Shown here piece by piece: positions 36,501 to 47,015 of a stretch of 64,000 nucleotides of DNA (position 1 is the stretch's first letter; every line of letters starts with the position of its first letter). The DNA lies in NCBI GenBank assembly GCA_036571765.1, contig BROE01000022.1, positions 10,579,472 through 10,643,471 of the forward strand, written 5' to 3'. A program made the position numbers and the translations under genes. Origin of the DNA: Plecoglossus altivelis. Lineage: Eukaryota > Chordata > Actinopteri > Osmeriformes > Plecoglossidae. Below the pieces are notes generated by a model. It was not told the origin of the DNA, ran no database searches, and worked only from the letters and a program-made list of their open reading frames with translations.

Positions 36501-39500
36501 ATTTGATGTTTCAGCCTAGGCCCACGTGCCTACCGTGGAACTTGAAGGTGGATTCCTTCAGGGCTCTCCTGTTTGTCTTCTCCAGGCGCTTGCGGTTCCT
36601 CTCGTAGTACCAACTCTGCGACTCATCGAACGTCATGAAGAGGAGCATGAACTCTCGCGTGTCCACCATCTTCTTAGCCAGGGTGCCTTCCCGACACACT
36701 AGCAACGGACCAATGAGACCAGAGTTGATGTCCCTCTCCTGGATGACAGTGTGAGTGGCTCGATTAGATCTTATTTTCAGCCCATCCCACAGAAGAAATG
36801 ACACTAAAGATGACATCATCGTTTACTGGTTTTACGGCAAGCGTGTAGTCATGTCATAATAATAAAAAATAATAATTAACTTAATAATACCCACTATACC
36901 CGCTGTGATGGTCTGTCTCTACACACGCAGCCGCTCATGCAGTACTCACAGGGTTCACACCAGAGTAATAGGCCCAGGTGCGACAGTCCGACTCGTGTGC
37001 CTTAGGCCCGGCATTTTCATTGACATTCCACAGGTATGTGTAGCTGTTGTTGGGCTGGACCTCGTTGTCTTCCTTGAACCAGTACTTACAGTGGAAGGAT
37101 AACCAGATATTAACAGTAAGCAAACCATTAACAGATGCATCATCAAGGATCATCTGTTGTGGTGGGAGTCTGGAAAAGTCCGGAAAATGGTTCCCAAACG
37201 TCAGCTCACCATGGCTGACTCATCCTCGTATGACATGCCTTCTGTCTGCTTGGTGTAGGTGACCCCATTAGGGTGCAAGGAGTACGGACGGCTAGCCAGG
37301 TTCCTGAAGAACACCTTCACACACAAACACACTTAGATAACAACTCTATGTATACAAATGTCTTCGTATAACAGTGCCAAGCTGAACATTCTCCATATAA
37401 ACTGTACAGGAAATCTGTGGGATCGATCTGCTTGATGTCATTCTTACAATAATGGTCTCTCCCACTTCAGCCTTGATGACGGGCCCTAAGATTCCCAGAT
37501 GCTCGTTCATCTCCCCGCGGAGGTCAGGAGTCTTAAATGAGCTGTCCAGATAGCCCCGGAAAATCACCTTGGTGAACTGGGTGTAGGGGGTGTTGCTTGG
37601 GTTTTCCATCCGCCTGGAAGGAGAGATTGAGAAGAGACCATGCAATGTTAAGCCTGGAAGAAATGTGTTCATCCCTACAACTGTCGACGACGAGCTACCG
37701 TCCTCCTCCTGCTCCTCCTGTGCTGTCTCTCTCCTCACCTCTGTCCGTAGCCACCGTAGTCCCACTCTACCTCCTCTGCGGTTATAAAGTAGGTCCTCAC
37801 TTTCTCCCCTGCGTTCTTCAGGAAGTACTTGCCATTGTCATCCAGGTTAAACTGGACAAATTTGGTGTGACTGTACGGATCCTTGAAGTCCACATACTCA
37901 TACTCCTCCTTTTCTACATCCTTTGTCTTGTAAATTGGCTGGAGAAAGAGAGAGAAAAGAAAGAAAGAAAGAAGTATTAGTACTGTACTCGTGTACTTCA
38001 GAACAGAACTATAATAATCAGGCATTCGTGGAGCAGACCTCCTCCTCGTCTGAACGTTCCCCTGGTAGATACAGCTCGTAGTCACTGAAGTCAGGTCGAG
38101 GAATGCCAATGACGATGGCATTGTTGATCAGATCCTCCTCGTTGGTGACGGGTCGTGACCCGCGGGGGCTGAATTCTGGGGCCTGGGGTCGCACCCCGCG
38201 AGGAGAGAAGCCTACGTTCTCCTTGGGTTGAGCCTTGTACTCCTTCTTCTTCTTGGTCTTCATGCTGTGGCCTTTCTCAGGCCACCGTCTGCGGTACTCA
38301 GTAATCATCTTGGGTTTCTGTGTTGGCTTTGGAGTTGGATCAGGACTTGATGGTGGCTTGTATTTGGCCATATGGTCAGGCATCTCCACGGTGATCGCGT
38401 GGTGGGTCACATTGTAGCCCCAGTGCTCTTCTTGGGGGTTGATTGGCGTGGTGCGGATGGCATGGCAGCTGTTGTTCTTCAAGCAGATGACCACTTCCTC
38501 TATGCTCTCTGATGAGACCACCTCTGAGCTGTTTTCTTGCGTGTGATTGGTTGCTATAGACAGATTTCCAGAGGCAAGGTGGATAGTTTCCTTGGAGATA
38601 CCCTCAGATGACAATGACTGGTTGACTTGAAGAGCAAACTTGTCCTCCCCTCTCTCAAAGTTGACCTCTGACAAGTTAATATGGTCACTGTTGGTGAAAT
38701 TTTGTTGAGGTACTATTTGAATATGTGTTTCGTTGAAATGATCCTCATTAACCAGCTCCTCGATAGACCGGTTAGGTGCCTCAGATAAATGGGTGGTATT
38801 TACAATATTTACACTTACACTGGTCATATTGTCCATGGAATGATTCCGATTGGTCAGATTATTAGCCTCCATTTCTAGGTCAAAACTGGTCATATTGTAT
38901 TCATCTGGTTGGCTGAAGTTGAACTTCCTCACTTTATCTGATTCAGATAGGTTGGTTACACTTTCTGATGAATTTATCTGACTGGTAATGTTACTTGTCA
39001 AAGCTGTGCTATTTAGGGAGGATGAAACATTATTGTCAGACATGTTTCTTACAAATGTGTTATTGTTCAGTTGTTCTTCTAACTGAAGTTTTAACTCCCT
39101 TAACACAATTTCATCTGTTTGGTTGGTGGCATTTCTGGGCAAGTCTAATCGGGCAGTTTTGTTTCTAATCAGATCTGCGACATTTTCATGAGTTGAATCT
39201 GGGATGAGAGACATGTTGGTAATGAACAGGTCTGTCTCAATGGAAGATTCCTCTGAGAGTTCAGTATAGGAGAAAACATCTCCCCGGGTGACCTTCTCCT
39301 GAGCCTCAGGGTCTGAAGTATCGCTCACGAATGTCTGCTCTCTTCTGGTGTCTTCACCGGCCTCTGTGGGCCTGTTTAAACCACCCTTGCCATCCTCTCG
39401 CAATGAACTGGCATTCTGCCCAGTTCTGTTCCTTGTCTCAGCCACCGAGCTTGTCCTAGCCTCGTCCTTCTCAGGCTTATCGAGGAACGACAGGTCCAAC

Positions 39501-41885
39501 TGCTCCACGTCCGATCCTTCCGCCTGCTCACCGAGGGATCGGAGGCCCAACAGATCGGCCCACTTTTCCGTATTCTCGTCCACCTTCACGTTTTCCTTCT
39601 GCTTCTCCTCCGTCACGTGCTTCTCTTTTTCTTTGTTGATCTCATCGATGTCCTCAGGTAGCCACACATCGTACCCAACCTTGTGCTCGGCCTCAGCCTC
39701 AGCCTCGGCCCCATCCTCAAATTCGTAGATGTAGTCATGGAAACACTCCACGTCTTGGAACTTCACCCGCATGCCCTTGGTGGTCTCATGGGAGTTCAGG
39801 GAGGACAGGAGCCACACGCCTAGCAGGAAACGCAACACAACACAATTACAACATTTCTTCTTCAACTTATGTTGCTAGAATATTGAAGATTGAAGCCCCT
39901 CTCGACCGCACTGCCCTAAACTTTGCAAGGTGTTGAGAATCTGTACCTTCAGCATCCACTCATTCCTCACCTATGTTATCCATGTTCATGGTGATGGTCT
40001 CTCCAGTCATGGGGTACAGGCTAAGGAAGTCCTCTGTGCGCTCGTTCAGTTCGAACACATGACCGTAGAAGGTGACGGTCTGGATGTGGCTTTGTACTCC
40101 CACGCTGGACACATGCCAGGTCACTATCTCTCCATTACAGAAGCCAAGCACCTGGCCGCTCTCAAACACGTACCCGTTGATGGCTACAAGGGGGGGTTAG
40201 GTGTCAATTTAAATATACATATCATTTCCAAAATGATTGTCATGAATAAATATGATCTTCGGCACAAATCGTATTCAACAATGTCTGGAATTGCAACCTG
40301 AGAACGATCCATCAGTGATCCCGGATGAGAGTTTATGCGGCGTGTTGAAAGCTCAGACTCACAGTGTATCACATTGGACTGATAGAAGTCCGGGTCATCC
40401 CTCCGGACTTTGCTAGGGTCGCAGTAAGACTGTATGTTGTCTTCCAGGTACCAACTTCTGTTCTCATCAAATATGGTAAACATGGCATGCTGCTCCTTGT
40501 CTGCTCTCAACTGAAACACACATCTGGATTAACTGGAGGTTTGAGTGATGGGGCCCGAAGAAGAGGAAGAGTAGAGCCATGTGGCATGTCGGTGCGTCCT
40601 ACTTTAATACCTGTACGTTATTCACGTTGAGGGACTGGCTTTTGCAGATAAGCAGGGGGCCTATGAGTCCAGAGGCGATGTCTCTGGGTGTGTTCACAGC
40701 ACTGTGGTACATACGGGTCAGACATCTGGAGTCGCTGTCAAAGGGCTCGTCATCCTCGATCACCCGCCACACGTAGGTGTGCGTCTGACCAGGCTGCACC
40801 CCGTGAGTTTGGTTACCTGGCAACGGACAAGAATCATATTGGGTTAACTAGTCAGGACCTGAGTTAACCCATTCGATGAAATGAATGATATGAAACACGA
40901 CAAAAACGAAATGGAAAGAACTTCACAATTACGAACGAATGTATTTTCCCATGCCTGAAGGATCTCAATACTGTTCAGTGTTTGACGTAATATAACCTTG
41001 GAGATGAGGCATATAGTATCAAGTCTGTCTCCAGATAACACGCTGTACAAGATACGATTTCTCAACGTGCGGTGTGTTTTCTGAGGCGAAAGAGGAGAGA
41101 GAGGAGCGGAGGAGCGTCAGCATACCTCCGGCTGGATAGTTGGCTCCCTCAGCCGCCTTGTCTATGGTCAGTCCATGAGGATAGATGCTGTAGGGCTGCG
41201 AGGCCTTGTTCTTAAACACTATCTGGAGGAACATCAACAGAGGCACTTGGGATGCATGGACAGCGAAGTTCAACATCCCAATGTCTGTACAGTTCATTGT
41301 CGATTTGCCAATAATGTCCAACGTTTTGTTTTGTTTTTCATCCATTCTGAATCGGCGACAACCTTTATTTCTGTGGAAATTGGAAAAGATGGCACGCAGG
41401 CCAAAAGTATCGGGACGGGCCCTCAGTAGGAGGACAAAGCTTTTACCTTGATGACATCTCTGATCTGCGCCCTGATGACGGGGCCGATGATGCCCAATTC
41501 CATCTTCCTCTGCTTCTTCTCTGCCCGCTTAGTGAAAGTAGCATCCGTGTACTGTGTGTACACGGCCTTCTTGTACTTCTTCCCTATCCGCAGTGGGCTC
41601 TGTTTCAAGTACTTCAACTTGAAGTCTCTGGGGAAGGATATTCCCGTTGAAAAAAAGGATGGGTAAAATTGACAGAGATGATCGATGTTATTTTCGTACA
41701 GATCGCTTGTACTCACACATCCATGTATGCAGGCATGTTTGGGGCGTAGTCCCAGACCACCTCCTCTGCAGCGATGTAGTAGGTCCACTCCTGGCTCTCT
41801 CTTCTCTGCTGGATGGTCAGCTTGCGCTTGGGTGCGTCGAAGCCCTTGCAGCTTACTACATCTACAAAGCCATGCATACCAGCTG

Positions 41886-41917
<32 letters not shown>

Positions 41918-44900
41918 CGGAGACAGAGTAACAGAAAGAGACAAGAGAGACAGCAGACAGGTGATATTTTAACCAATATGTTGAACAACAATGAATACGC
42001 ACATTTTAAAACTAATTCTCACAATCCGTCCAACATGTTTATTTATTCTTGACCGCTTACCCTCCAGGTGCTCGTTGGTGTAAGATGACAGCAGCCAGCG
42101 GCCAAGGTAAACAGCTGTCATCTGGGCAGTGGTGGCAGTGCCACTAACCAGGCCCACAGACGAGACTCGATGCCCGAAATGCTGCAGCATCTGCCCGTTC
42201 ATGTGCACCGAGAACACCTCAGGGTCTGAACTCATGCCCACCAGGTGAAGGCTGACAGAGGTGTGAGCACAAATGCTTAAACCTGAGAAGGGAAAAAGTA
42301 GTGAGTAACTTAAGCTTCAGCTCCTGACCAGCTAACAGGCTCCCTAATGGACTGACAGCGAGCCTCACCAGGGATGGCTCCATTGCTGTAGCCGTTAATG
42401 GTGTGTTTGACAGGGTCGTCGCTAGCTCCCCCCGCAGCACTGTATCTGCTCATTCTCTCATCAAATACCCCAAACATGAAGACGTACTCGTGGTGGAAGG
42501 AATCCTGCTTCCCCATCTCGTCAAGGCTGCCTACAATTAGACACAGCAGTGAATATAATTAAAGCCACTGGACACCTCTCTCCACTCAATGGATGGATGG
42601 ATGTGGATGGATGTGGATGGATGGATGTGGATGGATGGCCAAACTAACAGGTAAAGATCCTGACATGCGACAAGACCTACCTGGTTTACAGATGAGCAGC
42701 GCGCCAATCAAGCCAGAGTTGTAGTCTTTGACTGTGTCGTAGTGTGACTGGTAGGTGTAGGTGAGGCAGGGGGGGTCTGCCTCCTGGGGGGCCTCCTCTG
42801 AGGTGACCTCCCAGTAGTAGGTGTGCTCGCTGTTAGGACGCACCACGTCATCTTCCTTCTCCTGTTGAGACGTATTGTCAAAGTAATGGGAGCCTGAGAC
42901 AGGAGACGGAGCAGAGATGGGAAAATCGGCATAGCCTCATTACCGAGAAGAGAAAAATCTCTCTGCTTATTGCTTTGGCAGATTTGGTCTGTTAGTCCAG
43001 TATAGCAATGATGTAATAGCTGTAATGTTTTATACTTTATTGTTTCTAGAAAGTAGGTGAGTGTTGAGCGCATATATAGGGTACTCATCTCAATGTTAAA
43101 GTGATTGTTTTCAGCTGTTGAACTGATAGGATACTTCAGCCATAATAAAGTGCACAGTGTGTTAGCTGTATCAGTTGACCTTTCTCTCTGATCAAGGTGA
43201 CCATTGCCTAGTGATAAAATGACGGTTTGAAGCGTTTTTTGATTCAACGGTGCCTACAGTTCTTGTGTTCCTACAGACATCAAATGAAAGCAAAGTCAAA
43301 TCCCATGAGAGAGTGGTTACAGACAGGAAGGTTCTTCCAAGTTGATTTTATTTTCCATATCCTGTGACCTCAAGTTGAATATGCATTTTAAAAGTTGAGT
43401 TAAACTTTGTTGTTCCCATGACTGTACTACAGTCATGCCCAGCAGCATATGTGCTTCGGTCTTATTAGTCTTTTGAGAAGGGATATTGAGGATTTCCAGC
43501 AGAACATCCTGTTGGACTTCAGATCAGTAATCTGTCCTCCCTGGTTAATATGTCCAAAACCCCCAAACACAGCTGTGCTTTTGCCCAATATCTGTGTACA
43601 TTTCAGTGAATGAATAACATTCCAAACACTGCAGGACCCACTGCTACCCACACTGGAAACATCAAAACCCCCCGTGTAGGGCGGAGCTGTCTGGGAAAAG
43701 GTTTGTTTGTGTGAGTGTGACACACTCCTCTTTCTACAACGGCCACATTTTAGAAATGCTAGCATCATGTTTAATAGCTGAACTTCTGCTTAGTGTTATC
43801 AGGCATATATGCCTGCTAAGTTGATCCTCGAATGCAGAGTAATATCAGCAACTAGACTAAACAGTTGTGCAAAAAGTCACGCAATCGCTGTGTACTAGAT
43901 TATCTGGTCGTGATTACCCTCTGACTGCTTGCCATACGCAATGCCATGTGGGTGGATGCTGTATTCTTTGTCCGCCATGTTCTTGAACGTGACCACAATG
44001 GTCTCGCCCACCTGCCCTCTCAGGGTTGGGCCTAGCAGACCTAGGGAAGACAATAAGCTGCGGTTAGGGATTCGCATACCAAACCGTAACGTCATATGTT
44101 AGAGTGCGGAGGATCCACGTGCCTTTGGAAGTGAGGTTGTTATGGGTGCAGATGCTGTTTGTGCACAGTGGTTATGGTGGGTTGTATGTTTTCTTAATAG
44201 GATTAGGATTACATCTGAAACCGTTTACACAAGTACATGTTATCGGTCGATGATTTACACATGACTCGTCCATCCATCTCGTATCGCCGGGATAAAAGAA
44301 CGTGCAATGCACCCAGTTTTCGAGCAATTGATCATGTTAGATGTTTGCCTTGGGTGGGTATACTTCTGTCTGGAAATGTGAGACTGATTCACTAATGAAA
44401 GCCAGACTGTGTCTCAAATGTTTTGCCAAAACCCTAAATCCCATTTACCTAACCATGGAGGATGAGTCTTAGCCTGTTTGAAGCCTTCCTCGTACTCTCT
44501 GAAAACCACTTTCTTATAGGAGGGACCCGGCCTGGAGAGGGGATGCCGGAAAAACAAGCAAACAGTTAAAATAACATCAGGAACTGCATCGGTTCACACA
44601 CAAAACACACAGTGTGACGCACTGTAAACAACCTACTACACGGCTCACGGTCCTCAACTCCAAATGTACGCAGAAACAGCAATCTAATATTAACAGACAG
44701 TTTTTCCTTTCATATTATAGTCATATTTAAAGTATAATAAAGGGTAGTGACTCTCTATAAAGGACTGCCACATAGCGTAATTACACATAAGCGCGTAATT
44801 ACACGAAACACAATCATTCAATAATATTTAGCCTTACAAAATGACAACGCAACCTAATGTGATGCTTTTTCATCAAACGTCAAGTACTTACAAGTACATA

Positions 44901-45316
44901 CAAATATACATGAATAAGAGATATGCTGGTAAAACTAACAGTAGTACGCATAGATCATATGAACCTTTCCTGTCACAAATCGATGGCCCAAGTAACATAC
45001 CACCACAAAACCTACCCAAAATCCATTCCATGATTCTCAAGTATTACATTATTGACACTTACAAGCTAACCCATTCATATCACCAGGGTTCCTATTTCAC
45101 TACAGGGTAAAGTCATCCATCTGTTTAGAACAACATATTACAACTGTACCTTCCGTGCCCATGGCCTTCAGAGTAGTCCCATAGGATCGGAACAGCAGCG
45201 ACGTAGTAACGTCTGATCCTGGGTGCATCCTGAGACGCAGTGATGAAGGCCAGGTGAAGGAGCACAGCCAGGACAGGCAGGACACAGGAAGCAGCTGCCC
45301 AGGGACAAGGCTTCAT
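33520..45316 (-). CDS. f5: f5: coagulation factor V, complete, 27 coding exons, 1937 aa
   Basis: Secreted procofactor that, after cleavage by thrombin or factor Xa, forms prothrombinase with factor Xa. Exons: 45316-45150, 44531-44449, 44040-43918, 42893-42681, 42530-42369, 42282-42061, 41882-41717, 41627-41447, 41222-41126, 40816-40611, 40510-40363, 40183-39971, 39819-38039, 37938-37739, 37613-37448, 37314-37210, 37084-36950, 36738-36534, 36414-36235, 36139-36023, 35946-35875, 35784-35699, 35450-35292, 35100-34956, 34807-34656, 34113-33931, 33666-33520; all phases agree. Order: signal peptide (1-28), A1, A2, B (755 to about 1295), A3, C1 (from about 1625), C2 (from about 1779). Factor V rather than VIII: LGLR-S at the A2-B border, VQLR-A matching the protein C site at human R506, and a KKKK...FSPR basic region. 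Human is 2224 aa. Weakest borders: donor GAG-GTCTGC at 38039 and the AAG acceptors before 37314 and 37084. Confidence 0.96.
35551..35681. repeat. (CATA)n microsatellite, about 32 units
   Basis: A run of CATA units broken once by a CTA near 35607, inside the f5 intron between exons 35784-35699 and 35450-35292. It is preceded by a CA tract. The Tyr/Val/Cys-Met and Ile/His/Thr frames are artefacts of the repeat. Confidence 0.95.
38039..39819 (-). other. f5 exon 13: A2 tail, compact B domain and basic region
   Basis: This 1781-nt exon encodes residues 661-1254. It starts with the A2 end (GVWLLSSLN...), an acidic stretch (residues about 690-722), and the thrombin-type site LGLR-S at R754. The middle has about 29 N-glycosylation sequons. 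A lysine-rich segment (1181-1189) is followed by FSPR-GVRP (R1201) and FSPR-GSRP (R1213), then the acidic start of the light-chain region (DEEE, 1251-1254). The serial nonapeptide repeats of the human B domain are absent. The exon-13 donor is weak (GTCTGC), though the phase fits the next exon exactly. Confidence 0.85.
42588..42637. repeat. (GGAT)n microsatellite in an f5 intron
   Basis: Short ATGGATGGATG/TGGATGG array between the f5 exons 42893-42681 and 42530-42369. Confidence 0.85.
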
Positions 45317-45823
45317 TTCTGTTCAGCTGGGCAGCAAAGAGCAATCTGGGGCCACTCTGTTCTTAGAGCTGAATTTGGACACACACACAAAAAAAACACA
45401 GACTGGTTAAATGTTGTGTTTCATGGCAAAGGGCCAGCTTTTTCCAGAAAGTCATTTACTGATGTTCCCTCCCTGGTAGATATTTCCCAACATGCACGCA
45501 GAAGACACTTTTTTTTATGTCAACCTTAATCATGGGTTTTAGACGTCATGGCTATGACTCCTCCCTTATTGAGGAATACCTTACTGGAGACTAGCCAAAA
45601 CCAATATGATGGATATAGGACCCCCTGGGGAGATTGCAATTTGCAATTGGTATATGCTAACAATATTTAAGCAAAAACCTCGTTCGGTCCGATCCTACGG
45701 TCCGATCCAGAGCCATTATAGTCTCGCTCCGCTTTTGTGAACGCTGGTGTGGTGTTTCATTGGGACTTTACCCATCAGAACTACCAGCAGAGACAGCGCT
45801 TATCGCACAAGTTTGATGTTAGG
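45317..45823. promoter_or_regulatory. Divergent f5 / slc35a5 promoter interval with slc35a5 5' noncoding exon
   Basis: The f5 ATG (- strand, 45316) and the slc35a5 first noncoding exon, inferred to end at 45823 on a strong donor (TTAGG-GTAAGT), are only about 500 bp apart. CCAAT-type motifs occur on the + strand at about 45598 (AACCAAT) and on the - strand at about 45758 (from CATTGGG). No clear TATA box serves either gene. Start sites are not determined by sequence alone. Confidence 0.5.
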
Positions 45824-46909
45824 GTAAGTATGTTTATTTATGGCGTATTTATTTGCACAAAGTGCAGCAAAATATTATACTTAATATAATATATAATATT
45901 TGACGTTTAGTCTTTTTTATAAAGTCTGACAGGAATTGTATTTATATATTAGGCTACGTCATTGCTTTCACGTTTCACAACCAGGAAGTAACCAGGAAAC
46001 ATAAAGCACTGTTCAGGCTAATGATGATGTGTTTCTTCAGCGAACTTGGGCTATGTAACAGTTCTATCTTTATGTCAGATCACCGTTGTTATTGCAGTCT
46101 CTGGTGTTGACAACTTACTGCGTTTTCTTTGCATTCGGCCGGTCTTGCATTACATTCGTTCAGTGTTGTTGACATGATTCATCTGAAGGTAGTGTAACTC
46201 ATTTAACAGTTAACCATCTACTTTGCACTCAGACGTGTCAACGTAATTGTGTTGTGGGATTATAGGCTAGTAGCCAATCATATATTGCGCCTTAATATTT
46301 ATAAAAGTTAATAACAAAGCAAAACAAATTTAATAGATCGAGTTTGTCAGTCCAGCATGTCAGTGTATGTTTTGGAACCTGCTAGCCTATAGTTAGCCAC
46401 CTAAAAGGATCAAGTGTTTTATATGATGATGACTCCTATGTTAAATCTTAGCATAGGCGTCCTCACCCGATATTGTTGTTTTGAGGAAGCGTGTTCAATA
46501 GCCATGATTTCATTTTATGTGACAAACCCTGCCTGCCTTCCCTGCCTGTTGGAATAGAAGGCTCTTTGTGTTCCCCTTGTCTCTAACACAGTCTCAGTCT
46601 GTTTCACTCACATGGCTTTAATCAGCTAGCTAAACATAGCTAATGCGGTATAATTGTTGAACATGACTGTTTACGTGTCCGTATCCCGTTGGAGTTTTGT
46701 GGCACAACACAACAGCACGTTTTGTATTTTCGGAATAGATTCAACTGACTGTTATGATCAGTTTCTTGGCGGCAGGCTGTGTGAGGTGAACCTTTGACTC
46801 TCCCCGTTCTTTTCCATGTCTTACAAAGGCTGTAAGAGACTTGTACTTGATCACTCAGGGAAAGGAACGTTGCTGCTCATTGTTGTATGTTCCCTTGGTC
46901 CTCTTGCAG
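45824..46909 (+). other. slc35a5 first intron (predicted)
   Basis: AT-rich sequence between the predicted noncoding first exon and the acceptor TTGCAG at 46909. No exon, repeat array or RNA gene was recognised. Confidence 0.5.
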
Positions 46910-47015
46910 AGTTGTGATAGTACGTGAAAGTGGCTCCCGCAAGCCACACGCCACCTCGCCTCACGGTCGATCCCCGTTTGAGCCACTAGCTCCAGCTCCA
47001 TCCTCTCCTCCAGCC

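Noticed and set aside
33520..45316. Factor VIII, ceruloplasmin or hephaestin instead of factor V
   Set aside because: C1 and C2 discoidin domains exclude ceruloplasmin and hephaestin; the LGLR-S border, VQLR-A site and KKKK...SPR basic region match factor V, not VIII.
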